A DNA stretch of 64,000 nucleotides from Prosopocoilus inquinatus (taxonomy: Eukaryota > Arthropoda > Insecta > Coleoptera > Lucanidae): assembly GCA_036172665.1 (NCBI GenBank), contig CM069870.1, forward strand, positions 63,860,212 through 63,924,211. The letters run 5' to 3'. Below, in pieces: positions 24,613-36,629 of the stretch (the first letter of the stretch is position 1; the number at the start of each line of letters is the position of its first letter). The translations under genes and the position numbers were made by a program. The notes under the pieces are model-generated. The model saw nothing but the letters and a program-made list of their open reading frames with translations, did not search any database and had not been told where the DNA came from.

Positions 24613-24905
24613 TGAATCATCCCTGTCCCTCCCCAGACAACTGTACATATTTGGGCGCGATTATGGAATCGACCTCAAAACTGCTTAACTTCATGGCGCC
24701 CATGAATTTTAATAGCTGCCTGTGCAAAGCACGCCAGCTACACTTAGTGGGCATGTTTATACAGCGCAGACATTTTCTATTTTTGTTATATATTTTTTTT
24801 ATGATTTTTGTTCTTTTACAACGTTTGGCTTCGTCCGCAGTCGCGAAACTTTGTTACTACTCCTGGTTTTCGTTTTTCTTACGTTTTATTTCTCCCGGCG
24901 TTTGG
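24613..24905 (+). repeat. Diverged direct repeat, copy 2
   Basis: Second copy of the repeat at 23800-24170, about 800 bp downstream in the same orientation. The 155-codon frame at 24597-25064 overlaps it. It is Phe/Leu-rich, is not open in copy 1 and has no recognisable domain, so I do not call it a gene. Confidence 0.6.
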
Positions 24906-25899
24906 CGCAAAAGGAATGTGTTTAAGGTGTTTTTATTCGAAATGATTTTTGTTTTAAAACACCTGTATTTTTCGATTCTTTTCGATTCGTTTCTAGAAAG
25001 CAAATTCTCCAAACAATTTACCAAATTTAATGAATTCGACCGCGAGAAGCAAAACCGTAGGTAACATTCTTGTATGAGTTTCTCACTCATTTCTAATTAG
25101 CAGCGCAATTAAATTTAGTTTCGATACCTGTTCAATCTCTAACACTACTTCGTACATTTTCACGCATAGTTTCCACCGGCTTTAAAAGTCGTCTGAATCA
25201 ACCTCCTCCGCCATCCACCTCTCGTATTAATCACCGCGAATAGTTTGAAAGTATGCGGCCGAGAGTCAGAATTGCATTGGGGCGGACGCGGGCGCCACGA
25301 CGCCTGAAATACGCCGCCGTACTTTTCTATTACAATTGACTAATAGGCAGAACACTCGTCGGTGCAAAAGCGCCAGCTACTTCGGTATTCAGAGTCGTAC
25401 GACTAAGAGCTTTCGTCCTCCTTTATTTTTGTCCTGCAGACTGCATTTTAGCTTGCGCTTGTACAAGTAAATTCGACGTGCGTCGCGTCGCTTTTGAAAC
25501 TCGCTCTGCTTCCGAAAGGGGCGCACGTACCGTTCGAAATTAAATTTCGATTATTTTGTATGTGGAAGACGTTTATGATCTTTTTGAAGTGAGCTAAATA
25601 AAAATTGGCCTGATTTACGACTGCAGAGGGAGATCCACACAAGGTTATTTATTTTATCGTTATTGTCTGTATTTTATTATTTTCATACTTTGTACCTGAT
25701 CGATAGTGATAGTTAATAAAAAAAACAACTTATTGTACAAATATTTTTGTTATGACTTTAAAATCAAATCACAATTACGTTCTAGTTAAATAAAAATGTG
25801 TATTAATAAACGTTTTGTGATAACACATTACAGAGTGTCTCAAAAGTAATGCCCGTCCTTCTCGGAAAGCCGAAACAAATCGAAATGATAAGACTGGTA

Positions 25900-26345
25900 A
25901 AAGTTGTCGCCAGCGTAACAAAAGGAGCACGTTTTAATTCACAAAAGAAAAAAGGGCCTGTGCCAACCGTAATCTACCGTATCGCTGAAGCAGGGTCGAT
26001 CATTCCCTCGACGACTACCGCGTAGAGAAAAGCTGGCTAACGATGCCCGTTCTATGGAGGTGGCATGGGGAAATTCAAGGGGTGTTACGATTAAAGGCGT
26101 CACCTAATAATAGTTACGCATCCCACATCCCGGAAAATGTATCCCTGTTCCCGAAAGGTACAACTCCCCAGGATCCGCTTCTCCGTTGGTGTAATACCCC
26201 AACTGTATCGTTAAGGAATACAAAAGAAAAGGAAATCCCACTGATGTTCTTTGAAACCCCTCCCAAAAAATATACGTCCCAGCCAAAGTAACAACTAAGC
26301 AAATCAACTCTAGTTTGGCCTAAAATCAAATCGTTTATTGTTACA
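25900..26345 (-). repeat. LTR-like repeat family R, copy 3
   Basis: Best match to copy 1 at 3430-3790. On the minus strand it runs from CAATAAACGATTTGATTTTAGGCC through GGGGTATTAC and TTACGGTTGGCAC to TTAAAACGTGCTCC. GC-richer sequence continuing to about 27050 may be the rest of the same element. An AATAAA at the same relative place in copies 1 and 3 supports a shared polyadenylation region. Confidence 0.5.
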
Positions 26346-27732
26346 CACAGTTGTATATTCAGCAATTGTATGTACGTACCCCTAGGGGGGTGATCGATCG
26401 GAATTATTCAAGTTTAAATCGCCCAAAGTAACAAACATTTTAAGGCGGTAAGCGCACAGGTCGAAAATGGCTAAAATAATTGGACGATTAGATAGAGGAA
26501 AAACGGAGACACTCTACAAAACTACGTAAATTTTTCGCGCTCTGAAGGAGTCAACTATCAAGACAATTAATATCAACAATGTAAAGATAAAATGCAAAAT
26601 GAAAAACAAAAAAAAATGGGACAAACGCGACAAAACTACCCTGACTACGTTGCCCAACAAACAGTGCGCCTCTCTTCGCCGAATTCGTTGCCGAAACTCT
26701 CGCAGCTTAGCACAATCTCCGCCACTGTCAATACGCACGCCAGGGGGATGACGTCACACATACAATTCCGCAGGCGAAAAGTAAAATTGGAATATTCTTA
26801 CTCAAGATTTCCTTCGGAACGAGATGACAGAAAGGTGGCTGTGACAGTCGCAAACACCCAGGCGGTAATACCTTTTTTCTTTCAGCGAGGGCACGTAGAG
26901 GAAGTGGCGACTCTTTGAGCTCAGCCGTCGCTCACGAGGTTAGACGGAGACCAACACACGACGTCGAAGGGTCGGTGAAAATCTGCGCCAGACTACTTGC
27001 TATGAAGGGGGTAAACGAAGAATCAACGAACGCGAACAATAAACGCACGTGGGAAACAAACAGGTAACAAGATGGAGAAACAAAATGGCGCTTATCCCGC
27101 TCGGGGAAAATAAGCCCGAAAAGGTTTTTTTACGTCCTCTAAACTCGTATAAAAGGGTTCCACACACAGTGAGGGGAACAACTAACGGAGTGAGTACATC
27201 CATGCAGGACGGTAGGATTACAGATCCCAACGGTAATATCCCCAAATTCACTACGTAATACAGACGTGAACACAAATGCATCGTCTTGTTGCTGGCAGGC
27301 AAGAGAGAAAAGAACATGCGTTTCGAACGAAAGGCTATCCGAAAACAAACAGACACGCACTAACATACACACGTGCACAAAGGAAAGCCTACTTGACCGC
27401 AACGACAACAGCGGAAAATGATTGTAAGAAAGCTCTGATGTTAACGATTTATACAAGGAAAGAGAAAATAGCTAAATTAATTTTTATATATGGCAAAGTG
27501 AATTATAATATTAGTACTCATAATTTTTCCAAGAAATTGACAACAATAGTTTCTGCAAACATTAGAACGGTCTTCGTTGAATAATTTTACTAAAAGCACG
27601 ATATTTTCCGTACAGGCCAGCAACCTGTTTGAGACAAACGTGTCTCATAGAGGTATATTACACACGATACGTATACAGAAATACATATTCATTAATTTTT
27701 TTTAATCATCTTGAATCATCATGAATCTCCTC

Positions 27733-27764
27733 GGGCCTCCGCGGAACAAGTTTAGGAACCGCTG
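27733..27764 (-). mobile_element. hAT-like terminus, solo
   Basis: On the minus strand this reads CAGCGGTTCCTAAACTTGTT followed by CCGCGGAGGCCC, the typical style of a hAT terminal inverted repeat. The element body would lie to the left. No matching second end or 8-bp duplication was found, so it is truncated or decayed. Confidence 0.45.
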
Positions 27765-28109
27765 ATATAAACAGCAAACTTTTTTTAATAATGAATCCTA
27801 AAAAAGAGATTTTTAATATTTACATTGGGATGATCAAGAGACCATGATTTATTTGCACCTTTTATAAACCGTTTTTCAAGAGTCTTTATATTGAAATTCG
27901 TGAAAACTACAACGTGAAGGCGAATACATTTTTCCTCTGCCCTTTTGTAGACCTTTATTATTCTGTTTAGTCTCTACAGTGTTACGTCTGGATCTTCACC
28001 ATCGTCGCGCTTAGGGGTGTAGGGGTAGGGGTTGTGGGGTGCGTAGCAGAGCTTTGTTACAAAAAATGGTTTACTAAAAATATATACCTTTTATGAAGTT
28101 CTTGTTAAA

Positions 28110-28480
28110 TTAAATGTTCGGGAAGTTCAAGTTTTTGCCAGATCGTGTTGCCGTTCGTTCTCGACCCAGACGAATCACCTGCAGAATTCCGGTATTGATG
28201 ATGTTGGGGACCGTATGGGGGGCGACCGTACTCCAGAACTGTTGTAGGAGTTGGTCGGCCTCGAGTTGATCAACGGGGCTTCTCAACGGCTTCTCGGGAT
28301 GTTCGCTAGGGCGGCAATGGGTTTGTCTGTTTAGATGGGGCTGATGGCGTCGGCGTTGAGGTCCAGGGCGTGGACGACGGCACGGTGTTGAGAACCATTT
28401 TCGTAGGGACGAGGGCGCCCCTTAGTATGAATCGGCTGTAGGTCTTAGTGTACGACTGCCATCCCAAATTCGGCCTGAAT
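28110..28480 (-). pseudogene. GC-rich broken coding remnant, family unknown
   Basis: On the minus strand at least two frames read as convincing protein fragments separated by frameshifts and stops. One, near the upstream end, contains YSRFILRGALVPTKM. Another contains AVVHALDLNADAISPI followed by a stop. The last, ending at TAA (28112-28110), contains LLQQFWSTVAPHTVPNII. Composition is clearly GC-richer than the flanks, suggesting a foreign source. I do not recognise the family. A transposon protein or an endogenous viral fragment are both possible. No restored sequence is offered. Confidence 0.5.
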
Positions 28481-28499
28481 TATTTATACTGGTTTGTTT

Positions 28500-31310
28500 A
28501 CCAAACTCTGCTTACTTGACCTGGCCACTAATTATTACTCGAGTTTTGTGACATGTTTGCTTGACATGCATGTTCCGAGTCGATTGCACATAATGTTTAA
28601 GAGAGTTAATTATTTTCGGCACTTTTAAAGGATTTTATAGAAAATTTATTCGTGCCATTTTATAGAACATCTAATCGTGACAATACCCTATGCTTCTAAA
28701 AGTTTGAATCTGACGTAATGCCCTTTATCAGTAATTTTGTATTACATGGCTGATACTCCTGCTAATCTTCAAGGCCGTTGTCCATCTTTTTTTTTGTTTC
28801 CTTGGGTTTCATTTTTGCTTCCGAAAGCCAAGATACTCAAATTTCTTTACATTTTTGTGTTACTTATTGAGAATGGTCCAGAAATAATTGTTCAAGTTCT
28901 GAAATTATCCTTGCTACAGTTTCTGCAGCATAAATAAATACTTCTTAGTACATGTAAGGTTCTTCTTTTTTTTTTAAACACAAAATTCTTGTTCTTTGTA
29001 ATTTCTCCATTCTCGTAAATGTGACTAAACAATACTTATTACCGGTTACCAGTGGCGTACTTATGTTACTTAGATATTCAGCTTTCTAGCTTTTTCTTCT
29101 TGTACAATTATCTGCTGTTAAGTGTTTTAGAAGTCTTCAGCGGTTCATTTATTTGCTTGCTTCTGCTTTAAAATTGTTACTTCTTTATTTCATTTGAGTT
29201 GCGTAAGCAGTTGTATGCTTTCTCTTTTTTCATGCTCTTCCAAGGAAGGACTGTTCAAAAACCATCGGTTTGTTAGGAACAAGGATGACAACATGCAACG
29301 TCGAAATATCTCTATTTCACATTTACACACGTTTTTTATTTACTCACACAAACGCATAGATAATACCGGCAAAACCAACACTGTATAAATCAACATTAAT
29401 TGGCACTATTTGTATACGCCTTGAATCTTTGTCATCTAAATACTAATACATAATTAAAGAGAGATCAAACTAGAGCATCACGAAGTGATATTTTTGCTTT
29501 AATAGTTAGAATGCATTGTTAGGTTACGACATTTTTAAATAACAAAATGCTTTACCGATACACACACTGATTCTTTTGTTCTTCAAGTAAGCCTAAGTTA
29601 TTAATGTGATCACGGTGGGATAAACGAACACAATTTAACTTAATTTTAGTTACGGGCGAAGCGAGGCTATGTACTACTTTTTCTCTTCCAAACAAGGAAG
29701 AACAAGATTTATTTGGGTTAATTTAAATACAATGCCTTGGACGAGATATAACGCACTTTTGGTCATAAAGTTCGTAAGTCACGAATATCAAAGCAGCAAA
29801 TTACAAATTACATATTCCAGAAAGAAAAAATAGAAGTAAAGATGGCAAGTAGCAATAAGAGGTCTTGCTGACTATTCACTTTACGCCAATTCTTCTGAGA
29901 GACTGACAGCGTAACTTGTCAGTTATATCATGATGTGAGGATGTTCGTCGATTGCCGTAGTCTCAACCTATTCTTGGTTACCAGGAATTAGAGCGCTGCA
30001 CTGGGACATATTAACACTTATATTGCCTTACAATTCAGAACTACACGTATTTATTTGTTTGAGTTTGGACCTACAGGAACAGGATGGCCCAAAGGCTTGA
30101 AACCATTTGCTAGAATACTTGCTTACATTAATTTTAAACAGCGCCTTTGATTTGACTGCACTCTTTATTTATATTAAGTGTACTTTAACAAGCGGTATAA
30201 TTTCCTTGCTTGGACCACTTTTCCTTATTACAATAAATAATTGAATCGGTTATTTCAGAAATGGCATGTGTGTCATTTGAAAAGCATTGCATTTGTGTCG
30301 TTTTTGAAATACCCGATTCATTGAAACAGAAACTAATATTTGTACAGAATCTTTGAATTTCTCTGTCTCTCTCTGTACAACACTCTCTTCGTATTCTTTC
30401 ACGTGCTATTCTATTCTTATCGTTTACAGCACTCGCAGCGCCTCTTCAGGGATGTAACCTCAAACCCACTTGTTGTTTCTGTTACTAATTTTTTTCTAAC
30501 TAAATTCCCGAAAAAGTTTATTTATAATCTTTTCTTTGATTATAGGCATACGAAACACTGAAAAAATTGACCAAGGAGCAAGCATCTTAAAAGCTTCAGG
30601 AGTCACGATTTAAAATGGGTGAAAAGAAGAAACTAAATATATACCAGTGGCTACCACTCAGTGGGGGCTTGTCGGGGTGGGCAAGGTGCGTCTTTTTAAA
30701 AAAAAATGTCAATTAATCGTTGATTTTGTTTTGCTTTTTGTTCACCGTATGCCTCATGTTTCGATATTGTTTGTTTGTCCTATTTTGTTTATTTACATTT
30801 TGTCGGAAAATTGTCGATCACATTTTGTTTTTTTCTTTGTTTTAATTTCAGTTTCTGTCTTGGTATTTTTTAAAAATAATTTCCAAGCAAGTCGGTGGTC
30901 TTCCTTTGTATTTTTGAACACCTTTCTTTCGTACGCCATTGTAGTTTATTTACTGTATTCGTTCTTGTAGTTATTCTTAATTTCTGGTTAGTTTATTTAT
31001 TATTAGTTTTGTCATTCGGCTTTTTCTCATTTTTTCTTCATCTTGTTTATTACGCTAATTGCAATTTAATTTCCCGCCGCTTGTTTTCCTCTCAAATTTT
31101 TATTATAATTTTTGGCACAGCACAACATCGTAATCGTTTTCTTTTTGTTTTTTCGTATTCACTTTTCTCGTTGTATTTTTTTCTTAGGTTTTCATTAGTG
31201 CTTTATTTTTTTTATAGAATCGTTGATCTTATTTCGTTTATTGTTCTCATATTCTAGCTTATTTCCATTTCTTTCGTATCCTTTTGTTTTTTTTCCGACA
31301 TACTCCTTTG
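28500..31310. other. AT-rich stretch, T-rich on the plus strand from 30.3 kb
   Basis: No gene recognised. From about 30340 to 31260 the plus strand is strongly T-rich, which produces long Phe/Val/Leu frames (30647-30970, 30895-31257) that look like membrane proteins but are compositional artefacts. Confidence 0.35.
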
Positions 31311-31311
31311 A

Positions 31312-31884
31312 CGCCTTATGTCTCATAACGGACCGAGGAGATTGAAAGGACAGCTTTAGGAGATCAAAATAAACCATTTTTCTCAATTCATTTTTGACCA
31401 AAACGCAATAATGAGAAAGTTACGGTAGTTTAACTTTTTTCTAACTTCTTCAGCTATATCTTCTAAATTAATAAAACTTATTTCACAAACTGCAACTTTA
31501 TTGTTAAATGAACTATAAATTTATCAAAACCACCATTCACAAAATGTCTACGTTGATCTATTTTCTAGTTTTGTTTTAAATAATCAGCGCTTCCCAACAA
31601 TATGAAAAGTGTTTTTGGGTATAAAAGAAAAAAATAAATAGCCTTAACACTTACGTGGCTACATTTTTTTAAGTAGTTGTTTTATGTAAAGCACTGTTCA
31701 CCTAACACGTCAAAATTTGAATTTATATCGTAAAATATTACCCAGGTATTAACTTTTGCTTCCTAATTGATTTCACTTTAACCTCTTGTAACTTTTTGGT
31801 TATTTTTACCAAAAGTTTATTAAGAAAAAACTTCTCTAGCTACCCTTCTAATCTCCTCCGTATGTTATGAAACACCCAGTATAT
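31312..31884. mobile_element. Foldback element, GTCTCA family, copy 1
   Basis: Left GTCTCATAACGGACCGAGGAGATTGAAAG and right CTTCTAATCTCCTCCGTATGTTATGAAAC are inverted repeats. The inner sequence continues to pair imperfectly. The element is homologous to 50248-50878. Non-coding. A TA-type DNA transposon derivative is the likeliest class. Confidence 0.65.
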
Positions 31885-32620
31885 ACAGTTTCTTCTTTTT
31901 TTTATATTTTGCGCTCTGTTTTATAGGTTTTATTTTAGGAGCTAGGGAAAAACGCAAGAAACAAATCGTACCGCAAATTGCAGAAAAACTAGGAGTACAT
32001 TTTTTTTAATTGAACAGCTTGTGTACTGTTTGTTAAGATATAAATATCATTTCTTTTTCTGATTTCAAAATAGCAGTTTATGAAATAATCGAGCTTAAAA
32101 TACCAGAAATTTACTGTTTTATCATAGGTAGAAATAATATTCATTTATAGTTTCGGAAAATATTATTCATAAAAAATATCCTAATCATCAAATGATTTAT
32201 TTGAAAAATGCACCCATCTTCCCCTTTCGCTTTTTGCAGTCGTTCGTCCATCCGCAGCAAATCATCACGAGCCGCCACTGCTATCGCTTTACATAAACAA
32301 GAAGTTCAGACTGCTCTCCTCAAACGGAATCTTCGATTAAATTTTGAAAAATCAAAGTCCTAGTGGTTCACGAAAAGTCTTTCTTCATTTCTTAAATGGC
32401 CTCCAAATGAATTCCTTCTGAATTTTGAATGATCAATGGTTCGTGAAATGTTTCTTCATTTCATAAATCGGGCTCACATATTTTATTTTTTTTAATTTGA
32501 ATTTAATAACAAAACTCTCTACAGAAAATTAACGAATGGCATTCCAGGGTTTTGACCGTTCGAAATCATCAGCTAACAAAAGATCTTCAGCTGAAACTCG
32601 GAGATTGTGGCAAGATTAGA

Positions 32621-32645
32621 TATAATAATAATAATAATAATAATA
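32621..32645 (-). repeat. (TTA)n tail of LINE copy 1
   Basis: An ATA/TTA trinucleotide run that lies exactly where the 3' tail of the minus-strand LINE fragment should be. Simple-repeat tails of this kind are known from several insect non-LTR clades. Confidence 0.6.
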
Positions 32646-33640
32646 GACATCTTTATTTCCCAGAAAACACAAGAACATCATTTATAAATGTAAAGTAATG
32701 TAAGCGGGGAAACCTTAAGGTGGGATTCACATATGTGGTCTTCCACCCAAACCTTGAATAATAATAACAAAGCAATAAGATAAACGCCTAAGACTAAAGA
32801 CTTAAAATTAAAGATAGAAAAAACTAGAATATAAGAGAAAAAAAAAAAAGAAATGCAGATAAAGATTGTAGAATTGAAGGGCAATCAGATGTAAGAAAAA
32901 TACAATGAAAGAATAATATTGTGAAGAAAAAGAGTTTTTAAAGTTAAACTAAATTTGTGAGGAACAGCTATTATCTTGTTGCAAGGTAAATAAAAAATCG
33001 TAGAAATTGATTTTGAAATTGGAGACATTAAGTGTGACGGAAAATTATTGTAAATCTGTGTAATTTGGTACTTAAAACATCGTTCGAAAAGCGCCGTACG
33101 ATGTAGAGGTGGCGTAAGTGTTCCTTTATTCCGCACATTGATATTATGAATGTCTGTACGGAAGACAATTTTTCTGTACAAGTAAGATGGCTGTTTAGAC
33201 AAGATAATACTATGATAAAAACTGTTTGAAGTAACCGACGATTTTTCATGTTCAGCCATTTCAGGTCTATAAGCTTATCAGATATGTGCTCGAATTTACG
33301 AATTCTAAAAATGTATCGCATACAAGCATTTTGAACCTTTTGAATGCGATAATCAGACAAAGAAGACAGCCGGTGAGTAGAGGTGCACAGAATGAGAAAT
33401 GTGAAAGAACTAATGATTCACAAAGTAAAGATTTTGTTTTAATAATAAAAATATTGCGATGAGGATATAACTTCTTCAGAATGGAGTAAGCTACGTTTAT
33501 ACGTGAAGAAATATGGTCACGAAATCTAAAGATATTGTCAAGAATTAGACCAAGATTTTTAGCACTAGTTACTAGGGGTATGTCACAGCCATTTAAGGAA
33601 AATTTAACTTTAGTCAGCAAATCTGAACATATCTGATATT
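32646..33640 (-). pseudogene. 5'-truncated non-LTR retrotransposon (LINE) end, copy 1
   Basis: Three overlapping minus-strand frames together give the C-terminal part of a LINE reverse-transcriptase ORF. They include NLGLILDNIFRFRDHI (33620-33267), YRIQKVQNACMRYIFRIRK (33360-33028) and LTPPLHRTALFERCFKYQI (33259-32885). These blocks are typical of the region after the RT fingers and palm in CR1/Jockey-like elements. At least two frameshifts break it. The 3' UTR contains CCCACCTTAAGG, shared with 59308-59805. The catalytic RT and endonuclease are missing through 5' truncation. It lies against the downstream flank of the Penelope-like element. Confidence 0.75.
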
Positions 33641-33799
33641 CACAGCAATAACTTCTACGTAAAGATCTAATCGGCCTTCCTTTGCATCACACCACCTTCT
33701 ATAAAAAGTCTTTTGAAGAAAGCGTAAATGCCGAAGGTCACTAAAACAAGCACGTGTAGTCTTGGCTATATTTTGCTCATCCGTGTAGTAAATTGATAA

Positions 33800-33840
33800 C
33801 TGATGACATGTTTCGGTTGAATAACCATTATCGAATCTAA
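33800..33840 (-). ncRNA. Degenerate hammerhead-ribozyme-like motif downstream of the Penelope-like element
   Basis: On the minus strand: GAT, then TCGATAA (core CUGAUGA with three changes), GGTT-ATTC-AACC (stem II), GAAA, ACATGT (stem III), C, ATC (stem I partner of GAT). This order matches the type I hammerhead motifs known in Penelope-like elements. The altered core suggests it is inactive. Confidence 0.45.
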
Positions 33841-34155
33841 AATACAAGATTAGCACTCAAAAACAAGTAATTAATAGTAAAATTAGTTAACAAACCATTG
33901 ACGAGAGGCCACGCAATATGTGGCCATTTTTGCTTAACAGGTGACAATGTAAGAACTTAACCTAATGAAAGTTACTAACAAGTGGTAAAATTACTAAGCA
34001 GTACCAACATGAAAATAAATGAAACAAAAAAGCGTAAGAACAAAGTTAAAAAACAATTACGGTGAAGACTGAAGGTAAAAAAGTTACTCATAAGGAGTAA
34101 ATAACCAAGAACAAATTACATTAAATAATAAAAACAACGACTTAAACAAAGGAGG

Positions 34156-36578
34156 TTAATTTATCAAAGAATGGTTCCAATTTATAGATTCAAGAAAGTT
34201 AAAATGAGGGAAAGTGATTTGATCATTCAAGAGGTTGACAGTATTGTCAATTTTAGAAAGGAAAATTTCTAAAGATTCAGCTATGTTAAGCTTTAAACCT
34301 TTAGGTAACTGGTGTAATAATTTGACATTAAAATTAGGATCCGGATAGTGTCCTGAATCTAAAAGGTGAAGGGCAAAGTTAGAATCAGTCTTTCCTAATC
34401 TAGCTGAGGCCAAATGTTCTTTGATCCGAGTGGCTAAATTACGACCGGTTTGACCAATATAAACAGAGTTACAATTGGAGTGTATACAAGTGATGGAGTA
34501 AACTCCACTTTTATTCATACAAGCGATCTCATCTTTGGAGTTGGTCAGAATTGAGATCAAATTATAATCATTCGAAAAAGTTACTTGTACACCTTCCAAT
34601 TTATTTAGAATGGACTTAAGTTTATCAGAAACGACTCCGATGTAAGGTAATGAAACATATTTTATATCAGGATCAGTGGGATCCTCAAAAAAACAGATCT
34701 ATTGATTAATTTATTACGGATTTTATGAAAAAGACGAGAAATAACCTCGTCAGGGAATTTATTACTGAAAGCTATTTGGCGAATAATATTAATCTCATTC
34801 ACGAAATCCTCTAATTTCATAGGGATCGAGAACGCTCTGTAAAAAAGTGACGAAAACGATGAAAGTTTATGTTGGTGAGAATGATTAGACAAAAAATTGA
34901 TAGTAGCATCAGTATTGGTGGGTTTTCTAAAAATATTAAAGGACAGAGATGAATTTAATCTATGGATCGACACATCCAGAAAATTAATCTTATTATCTAT
35001 TTCAAGTTCAAGTGTAAATTTAATTTTATGATCAAAATATCATCAACGTAACGAGCGAAAAATTTAATCTTAGGAGATAAAAAGTGACCTGAGTTAAAAA
35101 ATTTTGATTCGAGGTGATTCATGAAAATGTCGTCTAACAGCGGGCTTAAATTACAACCCATGGAAAGACCATCTAATTGAGAGTAAAATTTATTATTAAA
35201 TTGAAAAAAATTCTGTTTTAAAGTGATTTTCAAGAGTTCAGAGACACAAAATACATCTTCATCAGATAGATCGGAATTCATGAGTAGTTCATCGACTAAG
35301 AATACAATTAATTGAAATTTCACAAAGATTTAGTTTCGAAACTATATCAGCTGAATTTAAAATAGTGTAAGGATGTAATAAATTGAGATGATCTCTAAGG
35401 ATCTTATCTAGAAAGCAAGCCAACTTATGGGCAGCAGAATTAGTATAACTAACAACGGGTCTAATAGGAATTTTCTGTTTATGTATCTTAGGAAGTCCGT
35501 AAAGCCTAGGTGTCATAGGGTTCATGGATAGAAGTTGTTTATTCATTATTAAGGGGTTAGTTCTAAAACTATAAACAATGGATCTTAAAGATTTGTTAAA
35601 CTTTGGACCCGGGTCACCGTTAAGCAAATTGAACTTATTAGTGTTCAAGAAATCTTTGACTTTTTGAACGTAATCATTCTTATGCATTATGACCATACAT
35701 GAACCCTTATCAGCTTTACTGAAAATAAGGTTGTTTTCTTTTAATTTGAGTTTAAGAGATTTCAAAGTGAAAAAATCTTTTGAAGGCTTATTGCGTTGGA
35801 AGGCTGAATTTATAATCTCTGAACATTTGAACCTGATCCTTCCACCATCAGAGAACTCGAATTTTTCAATGATGGCTTCCGTATTGATGACTAAATTCTT
35901 TTGAACAAAATAATTAAATTTGGGGGCAATAGAAAATTTGGGACCTTTTTCTAGTAACGAAATTTCATCAGAAGTAAAATTAACATTAGATAAGTTCAAG
36001 AAATGTTCGTGAAAAGTGTGAGTTTTAGAAATATGTGTTCTGAAAACAAAATCGACTTTATAATTTAAATTGTAAAATTGTTTAGTGAGTCTGGTGCTAT
36101 CCAGAGGTTGGTAAATATGTTGATCATTGAAATTAAAATTGAAACCTTCATTATCATTATCAAAAATCGTAGGGGTTGGAAAATCAAAGATATTATGTGA
36201 AGCATTATAAATTGGAACAACCTCCAAATTATTAGAAGTAACATCCAAGTTATTAAAAGTAATCAAATCTAAATTAGGTATGGTGATCGGTGACAAATTA
36301 AAATTAGGAGTCTTAGAGTCTAAAGAAAGCGCATTAAAATCGTATTGAATATCAGAAGGGTTAAAAACGTCAGTAAAGTTAAAGTTAAAAACATCATGTA
36401 CCAAGGGGTAGTTAACATCTAAATTAATTGAATTAGTATTAGGCAAGAGATTATCAGGTAACGAAATATTTGAATTAATTAAAGGAGAATGATTAACATT
36501 AATATCAACAGATTTGTCTAGATCGAAAACGGGATTGACTATTTCGTTGTTATCAAAAATTGTGTGATCCAGAATCAT
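34156..36578 (-). pseudogene. Penelope-like retroelement: RT plus GIY-YIG endonuclease, broken
   Basis: The upstream frame (36578-35289, 429 codons) has an Asn/Asp-rich N-terminus, then SKADKGSCMVIM at residues about 287-298 and PRLYGLPKIHK at 357-367, hallmark Penelope RT blocks. The next frame (35323-34997) carries DGLSMGCNLSPLLDDI (motif B) and FARYVDDILI (motif C, catalytic YVDD). A third (ending 34662) has INFLDVSIHR and FRKPTNTDATI. The last (34599-34156) is a GIY-YIG domain with GVYSI, VYIGQTGR, an Arg, EH and a later Glu in IAESLEIF, so its catalytic set appears intact. The junction of the first two frames lacks the motif A block with its catalytic Asp, and at least three frame breaks are present. 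The element cannot make a full protein. Confidence 0.9.
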
Positions 36579-36629
36579 CGATTTGTTGACTGAAGAAAAA
36601 TTGGAATTAGGGTCGATATAATGGGAACT

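Noticed and set aside
30647..31257. Small membrane proteins
   Set aside because: Phe/Leu/Val-rich frames follow from the T-rich strand; no start context, domain or conservation is visible.
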